From NCBI GenBank assembly GCA_944548615.1, contig OX155951.1:42262113-42326112 (forward strand): DNA of 64,000 nt, in the 5' to 3' direction. The notes below the pieces were generated by a model that was given only the letters and a program-made list of their open reading frames with translations, did no database searches and had not been told where the DNA came from. The translations under genes and the position numbers were made by a program. The stretch is from Micropterix aruncella. Taxonomy: Eukaryota; Arthropoda; Insecta; Lepidoptera; Micropterigidae. Shown here one piece after another: positions 11,035-23,390 of this stretch (positions are counted from its first letter, which is position 1; every line of letters starts with the position of its first letter).

Positions 11035-11365
11035 TGTTCAACTGGGCCGTCGCATTACAGCATGTCTTCTTTTGATTCGAATGGGTCCTTTTCAGCGACA
11101 TTTTCAACTTGGGTGATTGGACAAAAATGACAATGATCTATATCTAGCGAGCAACGCCTGATAAACACTGGAATTCCAGGAATGCGGAATACTGTATGAC
11201 GAAAGCCCACATTTGACCAATGCCATGGTCATTTCGCTATATTGAAGCGGTTCTACCACTCCTTGAAAGCTTGTCGTATTTTGCGTATGATTTGCCAAGC
11301 TTTTGGCAAAATTTGAAACTTGGCAGTCAGACGGACGCTCAATGCACTTCCTCACTCATCGGCCG
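11035..11365 (-). mobile_element. Internally deleted mariner-like element
   Basis: In minus-strand reading, the right part gives SFKFCQKLGKSYAK followed, one frame away, by FQEWYNRFN. These are the N-terminal helix-turn-helix motifs of mariner transposases (usual FCVKLGKS and F.WY.RF). The left part gives SLKR then SNQKKTCCNATAQLN, matching the C-terminal L.FESKEE..RNATAQLN region. The catalytic middle, with the first two acidic residues of the D,D34D triad, is absent. A junction with the same layout occurs in the copy at 50.3 kb. Multiple frameshifts mean no protein can be made. Terminal inverted repeats were not clearly identified. Confidence 0.65.
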
Positions 11366-11863
11366 ATTGCCAGCGACTGACACTTTCAGCAGTGAAAAAA
11401 ATCACGCATGCGCACGCCCCCTACACATCTCCCTGCACCGAAGCTTTATGCTCCGTGCTTCATTTGTTTACGAGAAGTAAAAAAGGTTGAATACTTGTTA
11501 ATCCGACTACGTACACTGGTTATTTATCCTGAAAGAGATCTCGCCACCATTACTAATTTTTCGCCACAACCTCAGTCACAAACTATTTATTGCCCGATCG
11601 TTATCTGTTTAGCAAACCCCTTAGAGCCTCTGCTGGCTTCTGTCGTCTCTTTAATACGTTCTGTATTAAAAAGGCGAACATGGGCCTTACAGCTGTTTTA
11701 TTTAACTGATCGAGCTCCTTCTATTCGGCTGGGGGCTGGCTAGTCATTTGGACTGCACATCCCGTCTTTTCTTTATCAGGGTCTGAGTTTCATCCGATAG
11801 TTTCGCGGCCATTCCTGCGCGGTCCGGTCGGCAGTACTATTCGGCCTACTTCGCGTACAGTGT
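11366..11863. other. Unclassified spacer
   Basis: Contains a 111-codon plus-strand frame (11408-11743) without family resemblance. No splice signals or repeats stand out. Confidence 0.4.
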
Positions 11864-13065
11864 CTACCAATCTGAGTTTATCTCATCTACAGTTTTGGGT
11901 TCCTGGAGAACGGCGAAGCGATTTTGCAGTTCGAGAATGAATTCATCGAAGGCTTCTGCAACTTGAAGTGTTGTATTTCGGAGTCTGGTCTTCATCAGAC
12001 GTGATCTTTCGCACTCATTTCGCACCCTTTCGCACTGTTTCTTCGTACGTGAAGACCGTCTATGGAATGGTTTACCTGCAACGTATAAGGATAACACCGA
12101 GTTTGTTTTGCTTCAAATGCAGGTTCAAAGATCACTTGAACCCACGCTCATAAACTCTTGCGTCTCCTGCGTCATTATAGGTGCATTGTTTTTTTCCCTT
12201 AATTTATTGTTTTATTATTTTGCTAGATCGTGTACGAATCGCCTTTATAAATTTAATTTATTTCTCTTATTTTTACCGCATAACATGTTGTTCCATTAAG
12301 TTAAGGTTAGCTGTAAGATATTGCTTTTAGGCACTAACCTCGCCTATTTGATTAATAATTTAAAGCCTTTTATTATTATTATCTTTCCACAATATCCAGG
12401 ATGCCCCGAACTGGTCGGTGGTCGCTTCTAGTATTAAATATGCTCATCACCGAAACATCCCTATGTATGTCATTTGTCTGTTATTATGAAGTCAATCTCG
12501 TCTTTCGTCTTATATCTGGGCTTCTCCATGTCTACTTGCGTTTTGGTTTTTTTTTGGAGAACGAGGTCTTCAAAAAGAGGCTGTGCGTCTAAGACATTTA
12601 CCAGAATTTGCCCCCAGCGGTGTACTTTCTTTTTCTTCTTGTCCTCCTTCATTTATGCCAACTTTTGAAATAAAGTCCATCATCAGTATCATGAAGTGGC
12701 AATCATTATACCACGTACACTTTCTCAACTTTCCCATCTGAGTAATTGGGGGTTAGGGCGTAGACCTGTATGACTTTCAGATACTATTGTTTGTTGAGTT
12801 TTAGGGCGAGGCCAATCTTGGAGAGATACTACGTATTCGCTCCACTATGTTGCAGAGACTTATTGACGTGAAACCCGACGCCGCCTTGGGATTTTCGAAT
12901 GATATTCCGGAAGTAGAGCAACTATCACGAGCGAAGGGCTATTGTGTCCCCTCCCTTTCTTCTAATTTCCGATAATTTGAGGATGTCCCACGCTTCCTCT
13001 CAAGTTCATCGATCTTCCTGTCTTCCATCAGGTTCCATGTGTTATAAGTTGCCATGTATAGTTGT
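11864..13065 (-). pseudogene. RTE-clade LINE, endonuclease and linker region, heavily mutated
   Basis: Read on the minus strand from about 13060, the frames give MATYNTWNLMEDRK, DILKLSEIRRKGG, GGVGFHVNKSLCN, ISPRLALALKLNKQ and IQVYALTPNYSD, then KDEIDFIITDK and FNTRSDHRPVR. These are, in order, the conserved blocks of an RTE apurinic-type endonuclease (TYNVRTL, WDIIGLSEVRR, GGVGFxVNK, ISPRxAxLxL, QVYAPT, NEIDYIIT, SDHRLVR). The final SDH histidine is kept. A later block (LELQNRFAVLQ, within 11864-12097) matches the linker before the polymerase domain. At least five frameshifts and several stops are present, and about 280 bases of unrelated AT-rich sequence interrupt it at 12110-12390. Confidence 0.8.
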
Positions 13066-13330
13066 TTGTGCTGGTAGCCGGGCCTTACCCAGGTATTCTT
13101 AGCCTCATCTGTTCTGCCGTTACTTCGACCGCTACCGAGCCGGGAATAGTAGAGCTCCTGGGGACTGAGGGCCAGGCAGGCGGCTCGGTGATCTCAGTTC
13201 TAGTGTCGTTGCTGGCTGACCTACTCTCGGAACTGTCGCCCTAGGCTCTTCTCAGAGGCTAGGGCTTCTCGGTGCCTCGTCTTTTGTTCAGCAGGGTGAG
13301 GTTGACTTTTGGGTGGCTCGTTAAGTATTA
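13066..13330 (-). other. Probable 5' leader of the RTE LINE
   Basis: GC-richer sequence directly upstream (minus-strand sense) of the endonuclease start. Its position suggests the element's 5' UTR. A 60-codon plus-strand frame here (13062-13244) has no family resemblance. Confidence 0.3.
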
Positions 13331-15417
13331 CAATGCCTTCTTCCCTTACAGCCCTCGTTTGCTACACTGTTACATACTTGCTCTTATCAATCAGATCTAT
13401 TCCACCGCTGCCACCATTGTAACATTTAAAGGTTGGGGTGAAAGATAAGGACAGGTGGTTCAGCTCACGATTAATTATTATACTCAATAAGAAAACACTT
13501 ACGAGGAAGGTCATTAATTATATAATATCATATTGCAATAGTGTCTTGAGACTTTTGACTTGGAAAACCCCACCCGTTGGTCGTCAATTTGCACTCAGCA
13601 TCGTCCTTTGATGACTGCCATGGTATGACCCCACTTCATGTATGCACTGTAAAACTCCAATGCACTCGAAGCGATATTAGTATGCAGAGAGTATCTCTAT
13701 TTGCCGTTACCGATCACGTGACTCTCGATAACTAACCTTAGCTAACCGCATATTATTGCATCGCCGCTCTTTGCTCTGCACTCGACTGGCTCATACCGGC
13801 GCCCTCTCTCTATACCTACTATTGTCTAACGCGAGCTGTAAAGCAACTCTTGCCGTGGCTCTGGTTCTGTTTTATCTCAGTCGTGCGTTGCTCTGTGTAC
13901 GTCTACGATGATGATGAAGTATACTTAAATGAACGATTTTCTTTAGAAAAATCTCTATCTGTTATCTTAATTTTTTCGTGTCTTTACAATGCTATACATA
14001 ATTTAATATAGCTACGATAATGTAAAATATGTTTAAGAGAAAGTGTATGTGTATATTTCTCGTCTCCCGTACATATTTCCGGCCGTTCTTCCTCCGCTGT
14101 GTGTTTCTAAAAAGATGTGAAAATGTTTTGGTTTGCGCGTGAAAACCGCGGAGTGCGAGGATATATTCCAGGCCGCGGATTTTTACTCCAGAAATAAACA
14201 GGCATATTTAAAAATAGGCCGGCATGCGAACGGCAAAACATTGCAAACATAAACGAATACGTCACGAGACCATCGCTCAGTTAATGAACAGATAATCAAT
14301 GATTTGTAGATTGCTCGCTGATATTTTCTAACCATTATTCGTCGTTATTAGAAGATAGATCTGGTTTGGTTATTTAAGAGACCGCACTCTGAGATAAAGA
14401 AGAAGTCGTATAAATAACTGCGTCACTAATACAATCTATTTATACGTATACTATTTAAGTAGTTATCGAATCTGCCCATTCCTCTGCTCTGTGGTGCAAA
14501 TAGGTAGATAAAAGAAAAATATTATAAACCAACTATCATCGCAGCTGCTCAGCAGCACAAACGAATGGACGCATATGTCGGTGACACTTTTACAGCTAAA
14601 CATATAAATTGTGATGGAATTCCACAAGGAATTAGGGGGATATTACAATATTTGTAGTAATAGAAATTAAAAATAATTTTTGTATACATTTTTTTAGACA
14701 TGCAAATGCACGAAAACCTAAGTTATGTATGTAATAAAAAAAACATATTTAAAAAATGTCTTGATATCTTCACTTTGTCCGCTTTCTCTACAAGCTATTA
14801 TAAAACTCCTCGTAACTTTCTCACTGAAAACAAACATGGACGTATCAATATGAACATCTTTTATTTTTTTCTGAAATTAGGAGTAAATCTTTTTTTTAAT
14901 AAATATTTTCTCGCTCCACGAAAAGTAATTCAGAATAAGGAATGATTATTAGCTAGCTATAAAACGTGTCCTTATTATGTTGGAGTAAAAGCTTCCCCAT
15001 GCAAATGTTAAAAACTGCAGCTTTACAATATCTGATCGCCCCTCGAGTTTATTTGCAAGTAACGGACTTGTAAATATTCAGGACGTACGCAATAAAAAAT
15101 ATTACACGCCGTTTGACTTGAGCATTTTTGCGATCGTTATAAAGATCACAACGACGTTTGGGTGGCGAGTGACGCCGGCCGTCGTGACGTTCGCCCCCGT
15201 AAATCTCAATTTTAATACGGTCACTATTATTGCCGACTTTTGTATATAGGAAAACGGAGCAGCAAAAGGAAAGTTTCTTTCATTAGAAAGTTTTCGCGGT
15301 GAGTTCAGAAACATCGGGGGATGATTTATAAGAATCAAGTTAAAAAGTTAACTATTAATAATTTGGTAAGAAACCCAGTTTAAGGTATAAGTTTGAAAAT
15401 TCTGAATTTATATTCCA
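13331..15417. other. No recognisable gene; AT-rich
   Basis: A somewhat GC-richer patch at 13550-13880 could be old LTR or UTR material but has no diagnostic ends. Small frames at 14700-14945 and 15102-15338 are unremarkable. Confidence 0.45.
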
Positions 15418-15622
15418 CTAGCTGCGCCCAGCGGTTTCACCCGCGTGGTGATGGAAAATTGTGATAATGATGATAGAAAACCATATATCTTTATAAATTA
15501 TAGCCTATGTGTTATTCTGATGTGTAAGCTATATTGTGAAGTCCATTCAGTAGTTTTTGCGTGAAAGATTAACAAACATCCATACATACATACAAACTTT
15601 CGCGTTTATAATATTAGTAGGA
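15418..15622 (-). mobile_element. Short non-autonomous Helitron (205 bp)
   Basis: On the minus strand it starts TCCTACTAATATTATAAACG at 15622 and ends GGGCGCAGCTAG at 15418, followed by T. A 5' TC, a 3' CTAG with T outside, and a GC-rich inverted repeat just before the end (gggtgaaaccgctgggcg) are Helitron features. The same ends mark very common lepidopteran repeats. The internal gtatgtatgtatg run is typical of this family. It cannot code for the Rep/helicase needed to move. Confidence 0.7.
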
Positions 15623-15724
15623 CTATTATTAGTAGGATAGTAGGATAGAATTTAAATTTCGAATGTCAATTTCTTAGATTTTTTCCTACTTACTTGACAG
15701 TTATCGTTATATTTTAGATAATTC

Positions 15725-15884
15725 ACTTTATATCTTTATAAATTATAGCCTATATATTATTCTGATGTGTAAGCTATATTATTGTAAAGTTTCATCAAAA
15801 TCCATTCAGTAGTTTTTGCGTGAAAGAGTAACAAACATCCATACATACATACAAACTTTCGCATTTATAATATTATTAGTAGGA
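15725..15884 (-). mobile_element. Second copy of the same Helitron, 3'-truncated
   Basis: About 160 bp closely match the copy 100 bp to the left, including the catccatacatacatacaaact stretch and the 5' end TCCTACTAATAATATTATAA at 15884 (with A outside). The CTAG end is missing. The two lie in the same orientation, separated by unrelated AT-rich sequence. Confidence 0.7.
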
Positions 15885-16204
15885 TGATTCGTAAAATTTA
15901 ATTCATAATAGTATTAAGCTAGCTGACTATATTATACTCATCTAATTTATTGATTAAATAAAATATGAAGGCATATTTTATTATTTGAAAGAATTTGACA
16001 ATAAAATATTTTTATCTTGATAAATCTATGTAAACTTTGCATTCTGTTTAATCTATTATTCTCCTTGACTATTGTCATATTAGAATAATTTGATTAATTG
16101 TATGTGTTTAATAGGGAATATAATATTTCAGCCATGGCAACTATCATGTTTTTAATAATTTAATTTTCAGCGTTTAATTTTGTGACGCATCCAAGTGTAG
16201 GAAT
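15885..16204. other. AT-rich spacer
   Basis: No coding or repeat signal recognised between the Helitron and LINE remnants. Confidence 0.45.
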
Positions 16205-17232
16205 GTCTGTATAGTATATCTACTGGAGTACAATGGAACTGCCTCTCAGAGACGACTGACTAAAAAGCTAACTGCACTGGGAGGCCGGTAGCCTTAAATG
16301 GTATACTGATGGGTCCGAATCGGGACTGGACGTAGGCTGCGGTATATATGGAGAGCGACCAAACTTCGAAGAAGTGTAAACTTGGGGAAATACGCCTCCA
16401 TATTCCAAGCGGAGTTATACGCCATTATTGTATGTTCGGATATCAACCTCCATAAGAACTACGCCAATCACCGTATCTATATCCACTCGGATAGCAAGGC
16501 AGCTCTTATGGCACTAGCCTCGAATACCATTAAATCAAAGCTAGTGCAAAACTGCGTATCACTACTGAATTCCCTGGGTGAAAAGAACAGGGTAATTCTA
16601 AGATAGGTTCCCGGCCATGCAGGAATCGAGGGAAATGAAAAAGCCGACGAACTTGCTAAGACAGGAGCAAAGGGAACGTTATACAGCCCTGAACCTTGCT
16701 GTGGCGTACCGAAAAGCCTTGCAAACCTAATGCTCAAACAAATATGTTTAGAACTATCCGTCAACCACTGAAACAACACGCCAGGGTTGAATCATTCCAG
16801 AGCGCTACTTAAGGCTTCCGACCGTAAGACGGCCCGTGAGGCCTTATCGCTAAATAGGATCAATCTACGCATACTGGTGAAGGCGCTCACGGGGTATTAT
16901 GGCCTGAACAAACACATGTTCAACCTCAAGCTCCGAGACACAAAAATGTGCACGTTCTGCCAAGGGTCAGAGGAAACTCCCCCGCACCTCATGTGCGAAG
17001 GTGCGCTGATGCGTAAAAGATACACTCACTTGGGTGGTCATTACCTCCAACCTGAGGAGGTAAAACAATCTAGCGCCAAAAGCCTGTTGCGGTTCTTAAA
17101 TGACACGACGCTTAGCGCAGAACTATAGTAGGTGGCGAACACAATAGATCAGCAATGGCCGCAGTGTTACAAGGCTCATACAGACCTTAGAAAAGCCCCA
17201 CACAACAAATTTAAAAAACTACTGGAGTAGTT
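16205..17232 (+). pseudogene. LINE remnant: RNase H domain and C-terminal zinc-finger region
   Basis: LKWYTDGSESG (from about 16296) opens a ribonuclease H domain. FQAELYAI, YIHSDSKAALMAL and VPGHAGIEGNEKADELA follow, containing the conserved D, E, D and the GHxG..GNE.AD block. After it come ASDRKTAREALSLNRI and MCTFCQGSEETPPHLMCE, the CxxC...H...C motif found at the end of RNase H-bearing LINE proteins. The copy is dead: one frameshift near 16375, a TAG replacing the usual tryptophan just before VPGHAG, and another stop before NNTPGLNHS. The polymerase and endonuclease parts are missing, as in a 5'-truncated insertion. Placement among I, R1 or Jockey-related clades is uncertain. Confidence 0.75.
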
Positions 17233-19364
17233 CATTGTATTGTATAGTAACCATGTGTGTGGACATTCCAAGACTAATTTAGTGTTTATTTCAAAACTGT
17301 CAAGAATCATGAAATAGTCATAGGAGAAATTCTTTCATGACTCTGCAATTCCTTTCATTACCAACTAACCACTCAGGTTTTTTAAAAAACCAACATTCTG
17401 GGTGGGATTTTATACTCCGTATACTTTTCACGTTGAACAGGTTCATCGAACTGAAATTATCGATTCTCAGTTACTTTGTAATCAAGACGGAGTTTTATTA
17501 TACCCAAGTAGTAAAAAAGTACGAAGGATGGTGATCCGCCATTGTTTTATCGGGCACATCAATAAATCTGAAATAAAACAAATCAATACAGATTGATCAC
17601 CCATTGTTCATGTCATGGTTCACTTAATTTTGAGCAACCGTTACATAAACCTCAATTTTTCAGCCCTTGATTAAAATTGGCGCTGGAGAGAGCTAGCTAA
17701 ATATAATCGACCAACTTCTGGAATGGTTCAATGCTGATGAAAAGCTTAAATATTAATAAATAGAAAATGATTCCTTTTCACCTGCGATATACTTCGACTA
17801 TTTAATTTTAAGCAATTTACAAGACTATTTCGAAATTGAAAAAGCCAACCAAATAAAAGATTTAGGCGCAACGAGTGACAATAAACTTCAATTGAATATA
17901 AATTAGAAATAAACTATATAGCTTGATTTGATCTTACTTTAACTCATTAATCACTGAGGGCTAATTCGGGATAACACTGCAAATAGCTGATCAATTTTCC
18001 TATTAGAAAGAGAGCACATGGCAGCTTATATAAAATAGCCAGCAGGACTTCATGCAAATAGTACTTCACAGGTACCAATACAATGACAATGTATTAAGCG
18101 TATATATTCCGTACCTAATGTATGCTCGGTGTCATTTAGAGGAGAGATCTACCTATACGTGTGAACATACACTCCCATACTACTCGTGGTCGGTCCCAAT
18201 TGTGCGTAACCCACGTAAGGTTGACGACTCAAAGTACAACAGAGTTAAGTATTAAGTTTTACAAACTAAGTGTACTTCTCCTTAATCATGGTAAAGTTTT
18301 AGAGGTTGTTAAAATTAAAAAAAATACACCGAGGAGATGCTTATGATGCATCCGTGTTATAATTTAACGAAATTTGAGACGATTTCTCAAATAGTTTACT
18401 ACAAAAGCAGAATATTATCGGTTTTTTTTATTTCATCTTCTGTTTATTCCTTTAGTTCGTAGTTTTATGATTAAACATTTATTTTAATTATTTAACATTG
18501 TTATGACTATTTTGGATATTACGATAGTCTTTTATTAGGTACCTATTTAAATTATTAAATTCATTTTATTGTGTACTCGACTACCTTTATCGTGTACCTA
18601 CTTATGTAGACAGTAGATACTAAAGAGACTATGTAGCCGACGCGAATATTTTGATACGTCCAAGAGCTGCATTTAACCACCAATTGGACGTTTCATGCAA
18701 TGTCAAGTTCCGATGTCTCCTACGATACTACTTTGCATTTATTACATTAAATACAGTGTAAATAAATGCAATTATTATAAGCGTGAAGCTTTCCTCCAAT
18801 TAATGATAATCGTTTTATGAAAGTAAACAACCAATAAATCTGTTGCAATCGGTTTCCGCCACAACAACATAAATCAAAACACGAGAGATAGTGTTGGTGA
18901 TATTTATTAATTTTATTAGCCGTGTTTATCGGCAACCGTTGACGCCCTTTGGTCTTTAATGCTGTGCCCGCCCTTCAGGTCATCGGTCCATTCTTCGTCT
19001 GCATCTTTCCTTCGGCCCTTGCTCTTTCCACAATATCTGGTGTTCCTGGAGCATTATATATCAATCGCGTTCATTTTCGTCATTACTGATTCTTTGAACT
19101 GAATCACGCGATATAGCGTGCAATGGCTGCAGATTCGAAAACGCAGAAATCAATAGTGCTTAACAATCCCACCTCACCAATTTATCTGAAGGATAAGGTA
19201 ACCCGCAATAACACTGTCTCCCACTTTGATCAAGTCAGAATAACATCATTAGCACGCCAACAACTTTTTTCTCTCTCACCAAACGTAGACCCCTCCTTTT
19301 TCCTATGTCTGCTGTGAAAATTAACGGAATTGCATTTAAATTCTGTCGATCGAATCCAATAAGA
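17233..19364. other. No recognisable gene
   Basis: AT-rich throughout. A short stretch at 18960-19040 (minus strand) reads DEEWTDDLK, faintly like a LINE C-terminus, but too short to call. Confidence 0.45.
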
Positions 19365-19500
19365 AGACATACCCTTGCACACACGTTACACACACACACA
19401 CACACACACAAACAATAAACACTAATAGTAGGGTCAGTTGTGAGATTTTCGCAAGATAATAAACCCGCCCATTTCGAAATTTCACAATAACGAGGAGTAG
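19365..19500 (+). repeat. Interspersed repeat shared with 50.8 kb, with a CA microsatellite
   Basis: The segment tagtagggtcagttgtgag and aataaacccgcccattt (19427-19474) recurs, with small changes, at about 50855-50905. An (AC)n run lies at 19388-19411. In both copies CA-rich sequence precedes the shared block. It is probably the 3' end of an unclassified retroelement. Confidence 0.55.
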
Positions 19501-19768
19501 CTAACTGCTCCTTTGTTTCTTTTCTTTCATTTAGTATGAACTCTTTTATCAACAAGGTAAAACTTACCCGGCAACTCTATAAACCACACCATGAATACTA
19601 TAAGAAAACGCCGCGGTGCTATAAGACCGCCATTGTGTTTCAATGTATTTTTATTGCGGGGACACGAACCGCAAACCGCGAATTCATAATTTCCCTGTAA
19701 TTAATTAAAAAATCAATGCACTTAGGCTATTCAACTCGTGTTAATCGATATTTGCGCCTCTGCCGGAT
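19501..19768. other. Short spacer
   Basis: Nothing recognised. Confidence 0.4.
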
Positions 19769-20540
19769 GTGAGGCTCATTCACGAAAGCCTGTGCGAGTT
19801 CTATAAAAATAAAGGAAAGCACCAAACTCTTGCCCACATACATTCCCACAATACAAGGCACAAATCGATGTATACTCATAATTCTATACCTGCAACATCA
19901 CAATTTCAAAGGACAACTCAATACAGAAGCATAACATTTTATAACAGGTTACCAGAGGAATTAAAAAATATAAAAACATATGCACTATTTAAAAAACTTA
20001 CTAAGGATTTTTTATTGCAAAAATGTCTATATTACACGGACTTTTAAAATTTTATATTCATAATTGACTACTTGTTTAATTAAATTTGTTTTTACTTCTA
20101 TTTTAATCTTATTCTGAACTTTTCATTTTATAGACAATTTACTTACTGATTATGTAACATGATTTAGGAATTATTGCTTGTATTTTTATATTTTTATTCT
20201 GATTATTATTTGATTCTTTCCAAATTGGACTCCTTGATTATTATTATTATTGATTTATTTATTTGCGAGATCATTCAATGGATTTGCCTTTCTATTATTT
20301 TTGATATTTTTTATTTTTTGGATTTGGTATTTCTATTTTTGATATTTCTTAATGCTCTTTTTAATATTTAGACAATGTAATGGATGATTTTGTATACTTT
20401 ATTGACTTTTAGATTTCTAACGTGATTTAATTTTATTTTTGCCAGATATATGATATGTTTAAAATGTGAATATTATAAAAAATGTATTTTTGTAAGTTCT
20501 ATACCCTCGCCTTTTTTGGAATAAATAAACTTTGAACTTT
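19769..20540 (+). pseudogene. CR1-like LINE, C-terminal end and 3' UTR
   Basis: A 92-codon frame ends in YRSITFYNRLPEELKN and ALFKKLTKDFLLQK. This closing pattern (F.G...YN.LP.....S...FK..L...LL) is shared by the LINE copies at 22.9, 28.4 and 59.4 kb in this window. The stop at 20047 is followed by about 490 bases of T-rich 3' UTR, ending in aataaataaactttgaactttgag, a typical microsatellite-like tail. The polymerase and endonuclease parts are absent (5' truncation). Confidence 0.7.
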
Positions 20541-21419
20541 GAGACAAGTAGCTGCTAATAATATTTATATTGCGTTTATTTGAAGATTCCGAATGGTATA
20601 GTTCGCATCGTATGCTCATCATCTTTAAACGCGTGACAGGTTCCCGTTTTATAATTCGCCGTATGGCATTCAATATCACACCGACCTGGATTGTATTGCC
20701 TATTTATAGAGAGAGACAATATATAGACATTAGGATAAACGTACATTCCTTTTACTATATTTCGGAAAGTGTGTAGGTAAAATTCTTAAAATTGATTATG
20801 ATACGGGCAGACCTTATTGTTTGATCTAATTTCTTTTAACCAACCACTTTATGTGATAAATATATGTCTTACTATTTCATTCGATCAACAGTGTAGTCCC
20901 CATGCACGCGTCAGGCATGTATATCTTACTCTTCACTGAGCAGTATGATCTTATCTTTGTGATAAGGTGACTTTCAATCCATAATCATATATCGAGTATC
21001 ATATCATGGAGGGACCCTAATCATACGATGCACGGACCAGGAAAGATCTCACCGTCGCACGTCACTAATTAGCATTTGATTTGGCATCAATGCATGTTGG
21101 TGATATAATTATAGCCCCCTATCGTGCGCCTGATCGCGCCGTTGCAATGCAAGGTTGCTTTTGTTTATTCTCGCTCGTTGTCATTTTCCGGAATTGTCAG
21201 CCAGACACTACGATGACTACGTATATCAATATGACTGATAATAAATTGTGTAATGCAGTCGTCTTCGATCTCAAAAAAGCTGCGACAGATTTTTTAAAAG
21301 GAAGCTAGCCGATAACAAGGGATAATAAACATAACATAGAAAACAAACAATACATTAAAACAATAGGAGTAGGCAAACGAAACATGCATTCGTTGAGGTT
21401 AATGTAATTAACCCGAATG
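20541..21419. other. No recognisable gene
   Basis: AT-rich, with small unrelated frames (20570-20776, 21081-21308). Confidence 0.45.
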
Positions 21420-21808
21420 TCCCGACAAAGAGGGTATTTTTAACACGCTTTTATTAGGTCGACCTGTATGTAACTATGTAATGGAATCTAAGGTAACTAA
21501 TTTAACCATCTTCCAAGGATTTAACCATCTTCCAAGGATTCCAACCATCACGAAAATTGACAGCTGTATGTAGTTCTGATGAAATACAATAATATGGTAC
21601 TGTCGAACTAATCTGATGATGGAGTCGGAAGATATGAACTGGAACTTCATGATGGAGCATCGTATCATAGCTGTGTTTGGACTTGTTAGAAAAGTCTTGA
21701 AATGAACTTTGACCACGATTAGGAGTCAAGGTCTGATGATGTGGTTTTTACGTGCATTTATAAAAGCGTGTTTTTAGTGTTTTTTTTAAACTATTAATTT
21801 ATTCCATT
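21420..21808 (-). repeat. Interspersed repeat, copy 1 (inverted relative to 42.5 kb)
   Basis: About 340 bp match the reverse complement of 42460-42830 closely. Shared landmarks include ttattaggtcgacctgtatg, gaagatatgaactgga and acgtgcatttataaaagcgtg. A small local duplication of aaccatcttccaaggattt lies at 21503-21540. It has no coding potential. The exact ends are unclear because similarity fades gradually; class unknown. Confidence 0.7.
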
Positions 21809-22454
21809 TTCCGTCCCCCGCGTATTAACAATCGCTCATACAATGTCATTTTCCACTCGAGTAATTCAATGCCTGCTCAACTCGCCGCTACTTGAACAAT
21901 TGAACGTGTCACACGAGCCGTTGCTTGCGGTCCCGCTAGTTAAAAATGCACTTCAGCGATTCCGAAAATACGCGTAAAACGCTCCATTATTCATTTCGCG
22001 TTATCGCGAAACGACATTTTTTTTTACTCCATTTTGTTTTGCATTAAAGTGGTCTGGTTTTATTTGGATTCGTCCAGCTTCGCGAGCTGTATCTGTTTGC
22101 GTTTCGCGATATTTGTTATGTAGTGCTGCAAGATAGTGTTTATTGTCATATAACGGTCTTATCTATCATTCTTCGCAGAGTTATTATTTCTGGAAACCTC
22201 CCGCGCTTTTCAATATTTTCCGTATTATGGAAGAACTGCAATAGGTGGCACTAAAAAGTGGATTTAAGCTCGGACGAAGACGATTTGCTAAATGAAAAAA
22301 GCCTGATTTTATAGCGATTAATACATGACATATAATTTATTATCGTCGTAATTTATTATTATAATAGTGAACTTTAATCGCTTAGGCTCTGTGGCATCTA
22401 AACGATACCACTTCTTGGCGTTTTTATTGTCGTTGCAAATGTTTTCAAATTGTT
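21809..22454. other. No recognisable gene
   Basis: Nothing recognised. Confidence 0.4.
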
Positions 22455-23390
22455 GCCGTCAATTTATTTCAAATTTCAAATTATTTATTTCAAATTATTT
22501 ATTGAGTTAAAATTATGGGTACATTCAATATACAAAAGTCTTAACCTAACTAGGCTGCCGCCTGTTCCAAGGTAGACAATTTATTTTAGTTATCCTAAGA
22601 AATCTATAATATTATATTTATATAAATAATCAAAATCATACTTAATGTAACAGAAATATCTTAATTACCTAATAAAAATTCGTAAGAAAATGTCATGAAA
22701 ATTGTCAATATTATTTTATTTTAAAACATGATAAAAATTAATATATATTTATATATGTATTAAATAATATGTATTAATAATATACAAAATAAATTCACAA
22801 AAATTAAAATAAAATTACGTTTAGAAATCATCAATTTATATTACTACATATACTATTATGTTTTTATTATAAAAATTTTAGAGATTCAATTATTTAATAA
22901 TGTTTTCAATATCTGCATATGTACAATTTAAGAGGTAGGCACTCAAACTATATTTAAATTTATATGATATTTTAATGCCTTTAATGTTAGGTGGTAGGCA
23001 ATTATAAAATTTGGGGGCAAGATAAGAGAAACTGGATTGGCCAAAAGCGGATCTCCTGAGTGGTATTGCAAAATTTGTTTGTGCCGATCTTCTTGTTACA
23101 CGAGATTGCTGGCTTTTTTTCTGTTCTCCTAACTCACTCTGGAATTTAGTGAGAGTTACCAGCACAAACATTTTTCTCACACTCAACACTCTATACTCTC
23201 GGAAAAGGTCATCGGAAGAATATGTTTGGGGTTTTTTATTGATCACCCTCAGTATAGCCTTCTGCGCTTTGTAAAGGGTGGCCAGAAGCGTTTTTGCCGC
23301 ACAGCCCCAAGTTATAATGCCATATCGAATAACCGACTCGCAGACAGCAAAGTAGACACTTCTTAGCGTATTTATAACTGAGCTTTAACA
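22455..23390 (-). pseudogene. CR1-like LINE, C-terminal third and 3' UTR
   Basis: On the minus strand, SVIRYGIITWGCAAKTLL (about 23340-23285) leads into YKAQKAILRVINKKPQ, SSDDLFREYRVLSV and FGQSSFSYLAPKFYNCLPP, ending at a stop at 22890. This is the region after the polymerase domain in CR1-type LINEs: the Y.GI..WG and YN.LP motifs are both present and in order. The last 118 codons are open. A 3' UTR follows down to about 22470, ending in repeats of aatttgaaataaat. A 3' UTR block (22538-22577) resembles one in the long LINE at 59.9 kb. The 5' side is truncated. Confidence 0.8.

Noticed and set aside
18960..19040. LINE C-terminus on the minus strand
   Set aside because: Only a nine-residue match (DEEWTDDLK); not enough.
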